A stretch of 64,000 bases of DNA from Roseateles_B sp041905785 (GTDB taxonomy: Bacteria > Pseudomonadota > Gammaproteobacteria > Burkholderiales > Burkholderiaceae_C), in assembly GCA_041905785.1 (NCBI GenBank), contig JAYRKJ010000010.1, positions 119,405-183,404 of the forward strand. The letters run 5' to 3'. Numbering within the stretch: position 1 is the first letter of the stretch; every line of letters begins with the position of its first letter. Below are positions 51,903 to 60,248 of this stretch, in pieces. The translations under genes and the position numbers were made by a program. The notes beneath the pieces are model-generated. The model had not been told where the DNA came from. It saw only the letters and a list, made by a program, of their open reading frames with translations, and made no database searches.

Positions 51903-54002
51903 ATGGCCTCCAGCCCTTCGTCCGCAGGAGGCGCTGCCTCCAGCTTGTCCGGCAGCGCGCAGGATTCCCGCCTGCAGGGCCTGCGCACCCTGGCCCTGGT
52001 CGGCCCCGCAGGCAGCGGCAAGACCACGTTGTGCGAGGCGCTGCTGCTGCAGGCAGGCGCGATCAAGCAGGCGGGATCCGTCGAAAAGGGCAACACCGTC
52101 AGTGACCACGAGCCCCTGGAGCGCCGCATGCAGCACTCGCTGCAGACCAGCGCCGTGCACCTGCAATGGCAGGGATTGCGTCTGCATGTGCTGGACACGC
52201 CGGGAGCCCCGGACTTCATCGGCCAGGCCCTGCCAGCGCTGGAAGCGGTAGAAAGCGCGGTGCTGGTGCTCAATGCGCAGACCGGGCTGGAACTCATGGC
52301 CACGCGGCTGATGGAGGTCGCCGCACAGCGCGAGCGCACGCGCCTGATCGTGATCAACAAAATCGACACGCCCGAGGTGGACCTGCCAGGCCTGCTGACC
52401 CTGCTGCAGGACCGGCTGGGCAAGGAGTGCCTGCCCTTGAACCTCCCCGCCGGCGGCGGCTCGAGGGTCTCCGACTGCTTCTTCCAGCGCGAGGGCGACA
52501 GCGACTTCGGCTCCGTGGCCGACGCGCATCGGGCGCTGGTGGAACAGGTGGTGGAAGTCGACGGCGAGTTCGTCGAGCGCTACCTGAACGAGGGCGACGT
52601 GCCCGCCAGCGAGCTGCATGCACCTCTGGAGCAGGCCTTGCGCGAAGGGCACTTGATCCCGGTGTGCTTCACGGCGGCCAAGTCGGGCGTCGGCGTGGCA
52701 GAACTGCTGGACGCCATCGCGCGACTGCTGCCGCACCCGGGTGAAGCCAACCCGCCGCAGTTCCTGGAGGGCGAAGGCGCCAGCGCCGTGCCGCTGAAGC
52801 CCCTGCCCGACGCCGACCGCCACGTGCTGGCCCATGTCTTCAAGATCCAGGCCGACCCCTACCTCGGCAAGCTGGCGCTGCTGCGCGTCCATCAGGGCAC
52901 GCTGAAGCGCAACGCCCAGCTCTACGTGGGTCACGCGCGCAAGCCGGTGCGGGTGAGCCATCTGTTCATGCTGCGCGGCAAGGAGCATGAAGAGATCGAG
53001 CAAGCGCTGCCCGGCGACATCTGCGCCCTGGCCAAACTCGACGAGCTCCACTACGACGCCGTCCTGCATGACGCCCAGGAGGACGAGCATCTGCACCTGG
53101 CCCCGCTGCAGCTCCCCGAGCCCGTGCACGGCCTGGCCATCAGCCCGGCCCGCCATGGGGACGAGCAGCGACTGTGGGACCAGCTCAAGCGCCTGGTCGA
53201 CGAAGACCCCTGCCTGCGCCTGGAACACGCCGCGCAGACCAACGAGACCCTGGTCTACGGCCTGGGCGAACTGCATCTGCGCGTACTGCTGGAACGCCTG
53301 CGCGACACCTACAAGGGTGAAATCCAGACCCAGCCGCCGCGCGTGGCCTACCGCGAGACGGTATCGGTGCCGTCCGAAGGTCACCACCGGCACAAAAAAC
53401 AAAGCGGCGGTGCGGGCCAGTTCGGCGAGGTCTGGCTGCGCATCGAACCGCTGGAGCGTGGCGCCGGCTTCGAATTCCGCGACGAGGTCAAAGGCGGCGC
53501 CATTCCCGGCGTCTTCATGCCGGCCGTCGAGAAAGGCGTGCGCCAGGCCCTGGCCCAGGGCGTGATCGCCGGCTTCCCGCTGGTGGACCTGCGCGTGGTG
53601 GTCTTTGACGGCAAGCATCACTCGGTGGACTCCAAGGAGATCGCCTTCGTGACTGCCGGGCGCAAGGCGCTGGTGGCTGCGGTCAAGGAAGCCCGGCCCC
53701 AGGTGCTGGAGCCCATCGTGCAGGTCGAGATCCTGGCGCCAGCGGCGGCCATGGGCGACATCACCGGCGACCTCGCCTCACGCCGCGGACAGGTGCTGGG
53801 CACGGACAACCCTGTGCCCGGCAGCATCAGCATCCAGGGCCTGGCTCCACTGGCCGAACTGAGCAGCTACCAAACCCGCCTCAACGCCCTGACCAGCGGC
53901 CAGGGACGCTACACGGTCAGCCTTTCGCACTACGAGCTGGTGCCGCCCAACACGCAGGCCCAGCTGATGGCCGCCCACAAACCGCATGAAGAGGAGGAGT
54001 GA
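51903..54002 (+). CDS. EF-G-like translation GTPase (EF-G2 type paralogue)
   Basis: A 699-residue relative of elongation factor G. Domain order is kept: G domain with GPAGSGKTTL (near residue 34), DTPGAPDF, NKID and TAAKSG, then domains II to V (SGGAGQFGEVWLRIEP, AIPGVFMPAVEKGVRQAL, MGDITGDLASRRGQVLG). The catalytic DTPGH His is Ala in DTPGA, and the Ser/Ala-rich N-terminus is extended by about 25 residues. It is thus the EF-G-like class whose role is not in standard translocation. AAGGAG is seven bases before the ATG. It is next to the XRE-like gene, 59 bases away. Confidence 0.9.
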   Translation: MASSPSSAGGAASSLSGSAQDSRLQGLRTLALVGPAGSGKTTLCEALLLQAGAIKQAGSVEKGNTVSDHEPLERRMQHSLQTSAVHLQWQGLRLHVLDTPGAPDFIGQALPALEAVESAVLVLNAQTGLELMATRLMEVAAQRERTRLIVINKIDTPEVDLPGLLTLLQDRLGKECLPLNLPAGGGSRVSDCFFQREGDSDFGSVADAHRALVEQVVEVDGEFVERYLNEGDVPASELHAPLEQALREGHLIPVCFTAAKSGVGVAELLDAIARLLPHPGEANPPQFLEGEGASAVPLKPLPDADRHVLAHVFKIQADPYLGKLALLRVHQGTLKRNAQLYVGHARKPVRVSHLFMLRGKEHEEIEQALPGDICALAKLDELHYDAVLHDAQEDEHLHLAPLQLPEPVHGLAISPARHGDEQRLWDQLKRLVDEDPCLRLEHAAQTNETLVYGLGELHLRVLLERLRDTYKGEIQTQPPRVAYRETVSVPSEGHHRHKKQSGGAGQFGEVWLRIEPLERGAGFEFRDEVKGGAIPGVFMPAVEKGVRQALAQGVIAGFPLVDLRVVVFDGKHHSVDSKEIAFVTAGRKALVAAVKEARPQVLEPIVQVEILAPAAAMGDITGDLASRRGQVLGTDNPVPGSISIQGLAPLAELSSYQTRLNALTSGQGRYTVSLSHYELVPPNTQAQLMAAHKPHEEEE

Positions 54003-54061
54003 GCGACGACATACGCTGCAATACACGCAGCCAGGAGTGAACAAGGCTTTATCATTACGGC

Positions 54062-54640
54062 ATGTGTTCCGCTACCCGGGACGTCGCGCAGATCCGCTTG
54101 GACAACGCGATGCTCCTGTTTGAAGAGTTCGTCGCTTCCACCATCAAGCACCCCGATGCCGCCGCGCTGCGCGGTCTGGAGCGGCGTTTCGCGGAGCGTT
54201 TGCAGATCCAGCCCAGCTACTGGAGCCAGATCAAGAGCCGCTCGCGCCAGATCGGCGAACGCCTGGCCCGTCAGTTCGAGCAGCTGTGCCACAAACCGCC
54301 CGGCTGGATGGATCAGGATCATGCGCTGGCACCGGCGCCCACCACCAATGCCGAACCCACGCTGCCCAAGGATGACGACGAGCGCTTCATCATCGGTCTG
54401 GTGCTGACCTACTACCGCCGCCACCCGCAGCGCGCCCGCACGCGGCTGCTCGACCTGCTGGGCGAGGTGCTCACACCCGAGGGTCCGCCCCCGCCGCAGG
54501 CGACCCAAGCCGCGCCGCGCGCAGTGCAGGCGCGATCGGGCTCTGCCAGCCCGGCGCCAGCCGCCCAGGCGCCCAGTGACATGGACGAATGGCGCCGCCT
54601 CCAGCAGGGCATTGCCCCGCTCAAGCCCAAGAAGCGTTAA
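54062..54640 (+). CDS. XRE/Cro-like helix-turn-helix protein
   Basis: A 192-residue protein I can only place by its middle region: FAERLQIQPSYWSQIKSRSR followed by QIGERLARQFEQLCHKPPGW has the pattern of a phage-repressor-type HTH (helix 2-turn-recognition helix, then a conserved GEKLAR.LE..L..P.GW block). The C-terminal third is Pro/Ala/Gln-rich and disordered. The role is unknown. It follows the EF-G-like gene with an AT-rich 59-base gap and is not obviously part of a phage. Confidence 0.75.
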   Translation: MCSATRDVAQIRLDNAMLLFEEFVASTIKHPDAAALRGLERRFAERLQIQPSYWSQIKSRSRQIGERLARQFEQLCHKPPGWMDQDHALAPAPTTNAEPTLPKDDDERFIIGLVLTYYRRHPQRARTRLLDLLGEVLTPEGPPPPQATQAAPRAVQARSGSASPAPAAQAPSDMDEWRRLQQGIAPLKPKKR

Positions 54641-55292
54641 TCAGGGACAAGCCCTGCCCGCATGGCGCAGGCATGACGTGCCCCCGCGCTCCACTCCACC
54701 GCGCCAGCCCGGCAGTGGCTCACAAGGCCCATGCCCAGGCACCTTGCGCGCCTCGGGCTTGCGTCGCCCCCTGATCCGATATCCGCACACGGCTCGGGAT
54801 TGCTTTGCGTCAGAGATAAAAAGCACTTGCGCAAGATAATCAATCGTTTATCATTTGCGCAAGTCGCGGACGGGTTCACCGCGATGAGTTCCTCACCGCC
54901 GCGTGCCAGTCAGCCCCTGCAGTGCCTGGATGCCGCGCTCACGGTGAGCACCCGCAACCTCTCTTGACCCTGGTCATCAGGGCCCTGCGAGCCGCGCGTC
55001 ACCGCCGAACCCGGGCCGACGCCAGCCTTCGCAAGGCTCGGGGACGCACCATGCGTCCCGATGCATCAGTACCTGCTCGCGTCCTGCGTCGACCCGGCTT
55101 GCGTGGCATCGAACCACCGCCAGCGCCAGCGGTGTCTGCGTCGAGTTCCGACTCCGGCCTCGTGCCTTGGCGACTGTCCTGACGGCTCCGTCCGTCAGCC
55201 TCGTGCCGCCGCTCGCCCGTCCGTTCAACGTTCCATTGCCTGCGTCCCCCCGAGAGCCCTTGAAAGCCTCGGGCAGCGCCAAGGAGATGTCT
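54641..55292 (+). other. 652-base region without clear gene; possible long leader or ncRNA
   Basis: No supported gene. It contains the AT-rich inverted repeat at 54825-54864, a perfect 7-bp hairpin (CTGACGG at 55179-55185 with CCGTCAG at 55192-55198), a possible 27-residue open frame at 54883-54966 with no Shine-Dalgarno, and an AAGGAG (55281-55286) that serves the small gene at 55293. If the inverted repeat overlaps the promoter, the small gene has a leader of about 400 bases. Confidence 0.4.
54825..54864. promoter_or_regulatory. Inverted TTGCGCAA operator pair
   Basis: ACTTGCGCAA (54825-54834) and TTGCGCAAGT (54855-54864) are perfect inverted copies around a 20-base AT-rich spacer that itself holds GATAA/TTATC. 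The half-site string CTTGCGCAAGAT also occurs, base for base, in the Lrp-hppD intergenic region at 57922-57933. The local AT content is far above the surroundings. Confidence 0.7.
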
Positions 55293-55484
55293 ATGTCCCA
55301 GTTCACCGCCCCGCGCCCGCAGATGACTCTGCAGGGCCGAAAACCGCGAAACCCCCTGGTGGCGCCGGCTTTGCTGAGGCAAGCGGGCCGCCATCAGGCC
55401 CAACGCGCCGCCGAACGCCAGCGCGCCAAGCAAGACCTGGCCCTGGAAATCCGCCGTCTGCGCCCCGACGAGCGCAGCCCGTGA
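55293..55484 (+). CDS. Small Arg-rich protein (63 residues), unknown
   Basis: A 63-residue basic protein (many Arg, Gln and Ala; RQAGRHQAQRAAERQRAKQ). It is supported mainly by an exact AAGGAG six bases before the ATG; a second ATG two codons upstream sits directly on the Shine-Dalgarno and is less likely. No domain is recognised. It is the first of a row of three small frames leading into the HDOD gene. Confidence 0.6.
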   Translation: MSQFTAPRPQMTLQGRKPRNPLVAPALLRQAGRHQAQRAAERQRAKQDLALEIRRLRPDERSP

Positions 55485-55532
55485 ATCGCAAGCCTCGCCG
55501 CCATTCGGCGCGAGGCCCGAGGGAGCATCAAC

Positions 55533-55778
55533 ATGCAGAAAATCATCAAGACGACTCGACATGGCGTCGTCAGCAGCAGTAGCGAAATCCTGGCCACGCT
55601 GTGGCGGCGCCTGGCTCAGTGGCTGAGCGCCCCGCCCGCGCAGCGAGCACAGGATGAAGCGATACAGGAATTGGCCGGCGATGCTCGCCCCCGCCGTCGC
55701 GCCGGCGACCCCATCGGCAGCGTCCATTTCGACGGCGAACGTCTCGGCGGCTGGCCGGGTGAAGGGAGGATCCGATGA
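55533..55778 (+). CDS. Small protein (81 residues), unknown
   Basis: An 81-residue protein with an amphipathic helix (ILATLWRRLAQWLSAPP) and a Gly/Arg-rich tail. GAGGGAG lies seven bases before the ATG, an ideal spacing. The stop overlaps the start of the next small frame by four bases. No known domain. Gene order suggests a short operon with the 63-residue gene before it. Confidence 0.6.
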   Translation: MQKIIKTTRHGVVSSSSEILATLWRRLAQWLSAPPAQRAQDEAIQELAGDARPRRRAGDPIGSVHFDGERLGGWPGEGRIR

Positions 55779-56020
55779 AGCGATTCCTTCTCACCCTGCT
55801 GCTCGCCGTAGCAAGCGTCACGCTCAAGCTGGGCTCGGCATTGCCGATATCCGATAAAAGCGCCTACGCTATGGCTTGCGATGGACACCCCGCCGAACCT
55901 GCCGTTCACCCCGCTGAGCAAGCCCTTCCGGGACTTGAATCGCTGGACTGCGTATTTCCGGGAGGCGGAGATCCCTGTCTTGGCCTCGACAGCCGAGCAG
56001 CTCGAGCTCTGGCGTGCTAA
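55775..56020 (+). CDS. Possible small exported peptide overlapping the HDOD gene
   Basis: An 81-residue frame whose first 25 residues look like a signal peptide (KRFLLTLLLAVASVTLKLGS). It has a strong Shine-Dalgarno (GGAGG at 55765-55769, five bases before ATG) and a four-base overlap with the preceding stop. It then overlaps the first 140 bases of the HDOD gene in another frame, which argues against it. It could be a real overlapping gene, a truncated relic or a coupling leader for HDOD. Confidence 0.35.
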   Translation: MKRFLLTLLLAVASVTLKLGSALPISDKSAYAMACDGHPAEPAVHPAEQALPGLESLDCVFPGGGDPCLGLDSRAARALAC

Positions 56021-56735
56021 CGAAGACGATGTCGATGCCAACAGCATCGGCGAAGGGCTGGCCACAGACCCTCTGATGACGCTCAAGGTGCTGCGTTACG
56101 CCTCGGCCCATCGGTCCAGCCGCTTGCTGGCCGATGCCGAGACGGTAACCGCCGCCCTGGTGCTGATGGGCATCACACCCTTCTTCAAGGCATTCGGCCC
56201 GCAGCCCACCGTGGAAGAGCGGCTCGCCAGCCTGCCGGCAGCCTATGACGGGCTGATGCGGGTGATGCGCCGTGCCGACCGCGCCGCGCGCTTTGCCCTG
56301 GGCTTCGCCGCCCATCGACTGGACCCGGACGCCGCCATCATCCACAGCGCTGCGCTGCTGCACGACTTTGCCGAGATGCTGCTGTGGTGCCATGCGCCGG
56401 AGCTGGCGCAGAGAATCCAGTGGCTGATGGCCACGCAGCCTGGCATGCGCAGCGTCAGCGCCCAGAAGGAGGTGCTGAACATCGAGCTGGGCGATCTGGA
56501 GCAAAGCCTGATGCGAGCCTGGCGCCTGCCGGAGCTCCTCACCCACTGCACCGATGACAAGCGCGGTCACGATCCACAAGTGCAGTGCGTGCGCCTGGCG
56601 GTGCGCCTGGCCCGCCATACCGCGGACAGCTGGGAGAACCCCGCTGTCCCCGATGACCTGCAGGAAATCGGGGCTCTGCTGACCCTTGGGCCAACGCACA
56701 CGCTCAAGCTGCTGCAGGAGCTCGACGACCGCTAA
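55881..56735 (+). CDS. HDOD-domain protein
   Basis: A 284-residue protein with an HDOD domain (about residues 28-240), including IPVLASTAEQLELWRA, GLATDPLMTLKVLRYASAHR, ALVLMGITPFFKAFGPQP and AALLHDFAEMLLWCHAPELA. It is only distantly related to the HDOD protein at 36042-36917. The ATG at 55881 has no clear Shine-Dalgarno and lies inside the preceding small frame, so translation may be coupled. Its role is unknown; HDOD proteins act as signalling scaffolds. Confidence 0.82.
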   Translation: MDTPPNLPFTPLSKPFRDLNRWTAYFREAEIPVLASTAEQLELWRANEDDVDANSIGEGLATDPLMTLKVLRYASAHRSSRLLADAETVTAALVLMGITPFFKAFGPQPTVEERLASLPAAYDGLMRVMRRADRAARFALGFAAHRLDPDAAIIHSAALLHDFAEMLLWCHAPELAQRIQWLMATQPGMRSVSAQKEVLNIELGDLEQSLMRAWRLPELLTHCTDDKRGHDPQVQCVRLAVRLARHTADSWENPAVPDDLQEIGALLTLGPTHTLKLLQELDDR

Positions 56736-56760
56736 GCCCAAGCGACCCGACTCGCGCACT

Positions 56761-57390
56761 ATGATGCAGCCTATGGCGGGTCCGACCCAAGACTTCTGGC
56801 AGCAGCGATTCGAGCTCGGGCAGATGCCCTGGGATCGCGGCGCTCCTCACCCCCAACTGCAAGCCTGGCTTGACGCCGGCCTGCTGCGCGCGGGCCAGCG
56901 CGTCCTGGTGCCGGGCTGCGGCAGTGGCCACGAATTGCTGGCGCTGGCACGGCATGGCCTGCGACCTCGTGGCCTGGACTACACGCCGGCCGCCGTGGCA
57001 CTGGCTCGCCAGCGCCTGCAGGACGCTGCACTGCAGGCCGATGTCGAGCAGGCGGATGTGCTGCAGTGGCGGCCAGTCCAGCAGGAACCGCCGGACGTCG
57101 TCTACGAGCAAACCTGCCTCTGCGCCCTGCATCCGGATCACTGGCAGGACTACGCGGCTCAGCTGGCACGCTGGCTGCCGCCTGGCGGCTGGCTGCTGGC
57201 GCTGTTCATGCAGGCCCGCCGCGAGTCCGCCTCGCAAGGACAGGTCGAAGGGCCGCCCTACCACTGCGACATCAACGCCATGCGCGCCCTCTTTCCTGCC
57301 AGCCTGTGGGATTGGCCCGCCCCGCCCTATGCAGCCCTTGCCCATGCACAGGGATGGCAGGAGCTGGCCGTGGCCCTGCGCCGGCGCTGA
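56761..57390 (+). CDS. TPMT-family SAM-dependent methyltransferase
   Basis: A 209-residue methyltransferase of the thiopurine S-methyltransferase type. It opens with FWQQRFELGQMPWDRGAPHP, the family N-terminal block, followed by the SAM motif VLVPGCGSGHELLALA, the acidic motif RGLDYTP, and YEQTCLCALHPDHWQDY. In bacteria such enzymes methylate selenium, tellurium or sulfur compounds, but the native substrate is often unknown. Start uncertain: ATGs at 56761, 56764 and 56773, none with a clear ribosome-binding site. It is convergent with the Lrp gene. Confidence 0.88.
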   Translation: MMQPMAGPTQDFWQQRFELGQMPWDRGAPHPQLQAWLDAGLLRAGQRVLVPGCGSGHELLALARHGLRPRGLDYTPAAVALARQRLQDAALQADVEQADVLQWRPVQQEPPDVVYEQTCLCALHPDHWQDYAAQLARWLPPGGWLLALFMQARRESASQGQVEGPPYHCDINAMRALFPASLWDWPAPPYAALAHAQGWQELAVALRRR

Positions 57391-57398
57391 GTCCCGGT

Positions 57399-57881
57399 TC
57401 AGAGCGGCAGCGCCGTCGTGTTCTTGAGCCGGTCCAGCACGAAGCTGGTCTTGCAGTCCTGTACGCTGGGGTGCTTGAGCAGCGTCTCGGTGATGAAGCG
57501 CGAGTAGTGCGCCATGTCCTCCACCAGCACGCGCAGCAGGTAGTCCATGTCGCCGGTCAACGCCGAGCACTCGACCACTTCAGGCCAGGTCTGCACGGCC
57601 GCCCGGAACAGGTCCATGGGGTTGCGCTTGTGCGTCTCGGTATGCTTTTCCAGCCGCACATTGATGTAGGCGGTGAGCCCAAGGCCGACGGACTCCGGAT
57701 TCACCAGGGCCACGTAGGCCGAGATCACGCCAATCTCCTCCAGGCGCCGCACGCGCCTCAGCACCGCAGAAGCAGAGAGGTTCACCTGCGAGGCCAGGGC
57801 ATCGTAGGTGACCCGGCCGTCGACCTGCAGCGCCCTCAAAATGCGTCGGTCGATTGCATCGAGCTGGCTTTCCTTATCCAT
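57399..57881 (-). CDS. Lrp/AsnC-family transcriptional regulator
   Basis: A 160-residue regulator: N-terminal HTH (LDAIDRRILRALQVDGRVTY, SQVNLSASAVLRRVRRLEE) and C-terminal RAM/AsnC ligand-binding domain (VVECSALTGDMDYLLRVLVED). The ATG at 57881 begins the usual MDKESQLD; an upstream in-frame start at 57938 would add 19 residues without family character. Divergent from hppD, with three TTGC/GCAA sites between them, so it probably controls tyrosine/phenylalanine catabolism and its own synthesis. Confidence 0.93.
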   Translation of the reverse strand: MDKESQLDAIDRRILRALQVDGRVTYDALASQVNLSASAVLRRVRRLEEIGVISAYVALVNPESVGLGLTAYINVRLEKHTETHKRNPMDLFRAAVQTWPEVVECSALTGDMDYLLRVLVEDMAHYSRFITETLLKHPSVQDCKTSFVLDRLKNTTALPL

Positions 57882-57891
57882 CTGCAGATTC

Positions 57892-57981
57892 TTGCAGGTT
57901 TCCTGCAATGCGATCCAAGGCCTTGCGCAAGATTGCATGAATCCTGCGACCCCGCCGCCGTACAGTCTTGCGCTATCGCAA
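57892..57981. promoter_or_regulatory. Three Lrp-type operators between lrp and hppD
   Basis: Site 1, TTGCAGGTTTCCTGCAA (57892-57908), is a perfect inverted repeat; site 2, CTTGCGCAAG (57922-57931), is a perfect palindrome; site 3, TTGCGCTATCGCAA (57968-57981), is TTGCG/CGCAA around four bases. Centres are about 26 and 48 bases apart. All share TTGC..GCAA ends. Confidence 0.75.
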
Positions 57982-58003
57982 AACTATCCGCCAGGAGATG
58001 TGT

Positions 58004-59128
58004 ATGGCATTCACGCCTTGGGACAACCCCATGGGTACCGACGGCTTCGAGTTCATCGAATTCGCTGCCCCCGATCCGGCCGCGTTGGGCCAATTGTTCG
58101 AAACCATGGGCTTCAAGGCCGTGGCCAAGCACCGCCAGAAGAACGTCACCCTGTATCGCCAGGGCGACGTGAACTTCATCATCAATGCCGAAGCCGGCTC
58201 GTTCGCCCAGCGCTTTGCCCGCCTGCACGGGCCTTCGATCTGCGCCATCGCCTTCCGCGTCAAGGACGCCGCCTATGCCTACCAGCGCGCGCTGGAACTG
58301 GGCGCCTGGGGCTTCGACAACAAGACCGGCCCGATGGAGCTGAACATCCCGGCGATCAAGGGCATTGGTGATTCGCTGATCTACCTGGTCGACCGCTGGC
58401 AAGGCAAGGACGGCGCCCAGGCCGGCGCCATCGGCAACATCAGCATCTACGATGTGGACTTCGTGCCCCTGCTGGACGCCCAAGGCCAGCCGGTGTCGTC
58501 CGGCCAGGAAGGCCACGGCCTGACTTACATCGACCACCTGACGCACAACGTCTTCCGTGGCCGCATGAAGGAATGGGCCGACTTCTACGAGCGCTTGTTC
58601 AACTTCCGCGAGGTGCGCTACTTCGACATCGAGGGCAAGCTGACCGGCCTCAAATCCAAGGCCATGACCAGCCCCTGCGGCAAGATCCGCATCCCCATCA
58701 ACGAAAGCAGCGACGACAAGAGCCAGATCGCCGAGTACCTGGACCTCTACCATGGCGAGGGCATCCAGCACGTGGCGCTGGGCACCAACGACATCTACAA
58801 GACGGTGGAAGGCATGAAGTCGACCGGCGTCGTCTTCCAGGACACCATCGAGGCCTACTACGACCTAGTCAACAAGCGCCTGCCTTCGCATGGCGAGGAT
58901 CTGGAAGAACTCAAGCGCCTGCGCATCCTGATCGACGGCGCGACGCACCAAGGCGCCCCCAACGAGTTGCTGCTGCAGATCTTCACCAAGGAAGTGATCG
59001 GCCCCATCTTCTTCGAGATCATCCAGCGCAAGGGCAACGAGGGCTTTGGCGAAGGCAACTTCCAGGCTCTGTTCGAGAGCATCGAGCTCGACCAAATCCG
59101 CCGCGGCGTGCTGAAGTCGGAGGCTTGA
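58004..59128 (+). CDS. hppD: 4-hydroxyphenylpyruvate dioxygenase
   Basis: Converts 4-hydroxyphenylpyruvate to homogentisate in tyrosine and phenylalanine breakdown. The 374-residue protein has two vicinal-oxygen-chelate domains; the Fe(II) ligands are the His in YIDHLTHNV, the His in GIQHVALGT and the Glu in FFEIIQRKG. GFDNKTGPMELNIPAIKGIG (shown in part, GPMELNIPAIKGIG) is a family block. AGGAG precedes the ATG at 58004. The divergent Lrp regulator and its three operators imply amino-acid-responsive control. Homogentisate dioxygenase is not in the window. Confidence 0.95.
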   Translation: MAFTPWDNPMGTDGFEFIEFAAPDPAALGQLFETMGFKAVAKHRQKNVTLYRQGDVNFIINAEAGSFAQRFARLHGPSICAIAFRVKDAAYAYQRALELGAWGFDNKTGPMELNIPAIKGIGDSLIYLVDRWQGKDGAQAGAIGNISIYDVDFVPLLDAQGQPVSSGQEGHGLTYIDHLTHNVFRGRMKEWADFYERLFNFREVRYFDIEGKLTGLKSKAMTSPCGKIRIPINESSDDKSQIAEYLDLYHGEGIQHVALGTNDIYKTVEGMKSTGVVFQDTIEAYYDLVNKRLPSHGEDLEELKRLRILIDGATHQGAPNELLLQIFTKEVIGPIFFEIIQRKGNEGFGEGNFQALFESIELDQIRRGVLKSEA

Positions 59129-59198
59129 GCGAGGACTGTCGCTGCGGACAGCCCCCTCCCTGCCGAAGGGTGCGCGCCAGCAAGCGCGCGGCCTCCCC

Positions 59199-59228
59199 AA
59201 CGCCCGGCCTCGCCCGGGCGTTGTTCTG
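59199..59228 (+). terminator. Terminator-like hairpin after hppD
   Basis: AACGCCCGG (59199-59207) pairs with CCGGGCGTT (59214-59222) around a six-base loop and is followed by the weakly T-rich GTTCTG. It lies between two convergent genes. Confidence 0.65.
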
Positions 59229-59243
59229 TCGAAAGTGCGGGCC

Positions 59244-60149
59244 TCAGCCCTGCTTCAGGCAGCGCATCACGGCCTCCATGACCTTCGGCTCGTGAACCAG
59301 CCGCAGATGCGCGCTGGCCGGGACTGCCAGAGCTTGAGCCTCGGGCAGCAGGGCGAGTACCGATGGGCAGACCACCTGGTCGCAGCAGCTGTAGACGCAG
59401 GTGAAGCGTCGCCACCATGCCGCGGATTCACTCTCGGCCAGGGCCTGCAGCCAGTCGGATTGGGCCCGCATCTGACGGGCATTTGTGGCGCCTGACAGCT
59501 GGGCCATCAAGGTGCCGGCATGAGGCGTACCCAGCGTGAAGACGTGATGCAACCGTTCGGGCGGCGCTTTCACAGCGCGTCGCCAGGCGCGCAAGGCCAG
59601 GCCACCCATGCTGTGGGCCACCACCACTGGCGGTAGTCCCGTGGCCTGTTCAAGGCGCCGCACAGCGGCTTCGATCTGGTCCGCATATGCGTCGATGCTG
59701 GCAAAGGGTGGCGTCAGGCTCAGCGCAACATGGGGATGGCCTTGCGCGTCCAGCCACCCTTGCCACCGCTGCCAGAGCCCTCGGTTGCAGCGAAAGCCAT
59801 GCAGCAGCAGCACACCTCGGCGTCCCCGGTCCTGGCCCTCGCAACGGTCGGGCCGCCAGTGCTCGCCAAACGGTTGCTGCCAGGAGAAGATCCGCTCGTA
59901 GGTCCACCACTCCAGGGCCGCCGCACCAAGGCATTGCCTGAGCGTCGGCTGAGGCTGCCCCTCCGGGCGCTTCAGCCGCCTCAGAAGCAGGAACACGGGC
60001 AGCACCAGCAAGGTCCATCCGAACAGACCGGTCCAGCCCATCAGCAGCGCCCCCGTCCAGCCCCAGTGGGCATGGCCCCAGCTGCCCAGCAGCAAGCCCG
60101 CCAGCAGGCGCACGGCCAGCAGCAGCTGTTGTTGTCTTGCATTGCTCAT
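59244..60149 (-). CDS. Membrane-anchored alpha/beta hydrolase, lipase-like
   Basis: A 301-residue protein with two N-terminal membrane helices (about 10-60) followed by an alpha/beta-hydrolase domain. It carries the oxyanion region GVLLLHGFRCNRG, the nucleophile elbow AHSMGGLAL, and a C-terminal HLRLVHEP that may hold the catalytic His. It resembles lipases/esterases that act on acyl esters. The ATG at 60149 is preferred to a TTG two codons upstream. Converges with hppD. Confidence 0.83.
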   Translation of the reverse strand: MSNARQQQLLLAVRLLAGLLLGSWGHAHWGWTGALLMGWTGLFGWTLLVLPVFLLLRRLKRPEGQPQPTLRQCLGAAALEWWTYERIFSWQQPFGEHWRPDRCEGQDRGRRGVLLLHGFRCNRGLWQRWQGWLDAQGHPHVALSLTPPFASIDAYADQIEAAVRRLEQATGLPPVVVAHSMGGLALRAWRRAVKAPPERLHHVFTLGTPHAGTLMAQLSGATNARQMRAQSDWLQALAESESAAWWRRFTCVYSCCDQVVCPSVLALLPEAQALAVPASAHLRLVHEPKVMEAVMRCLKQG

Positions 60150-60248
60150 CGGCAATCAGCCCTTCCTCTGCCTCATTCGAGTGCCCGCCCTAGGGAGCCG
60201 GCGCCAGTGTAGGCGGACAATCCGCGCCAGCCTCCCCGTCCATCCACC

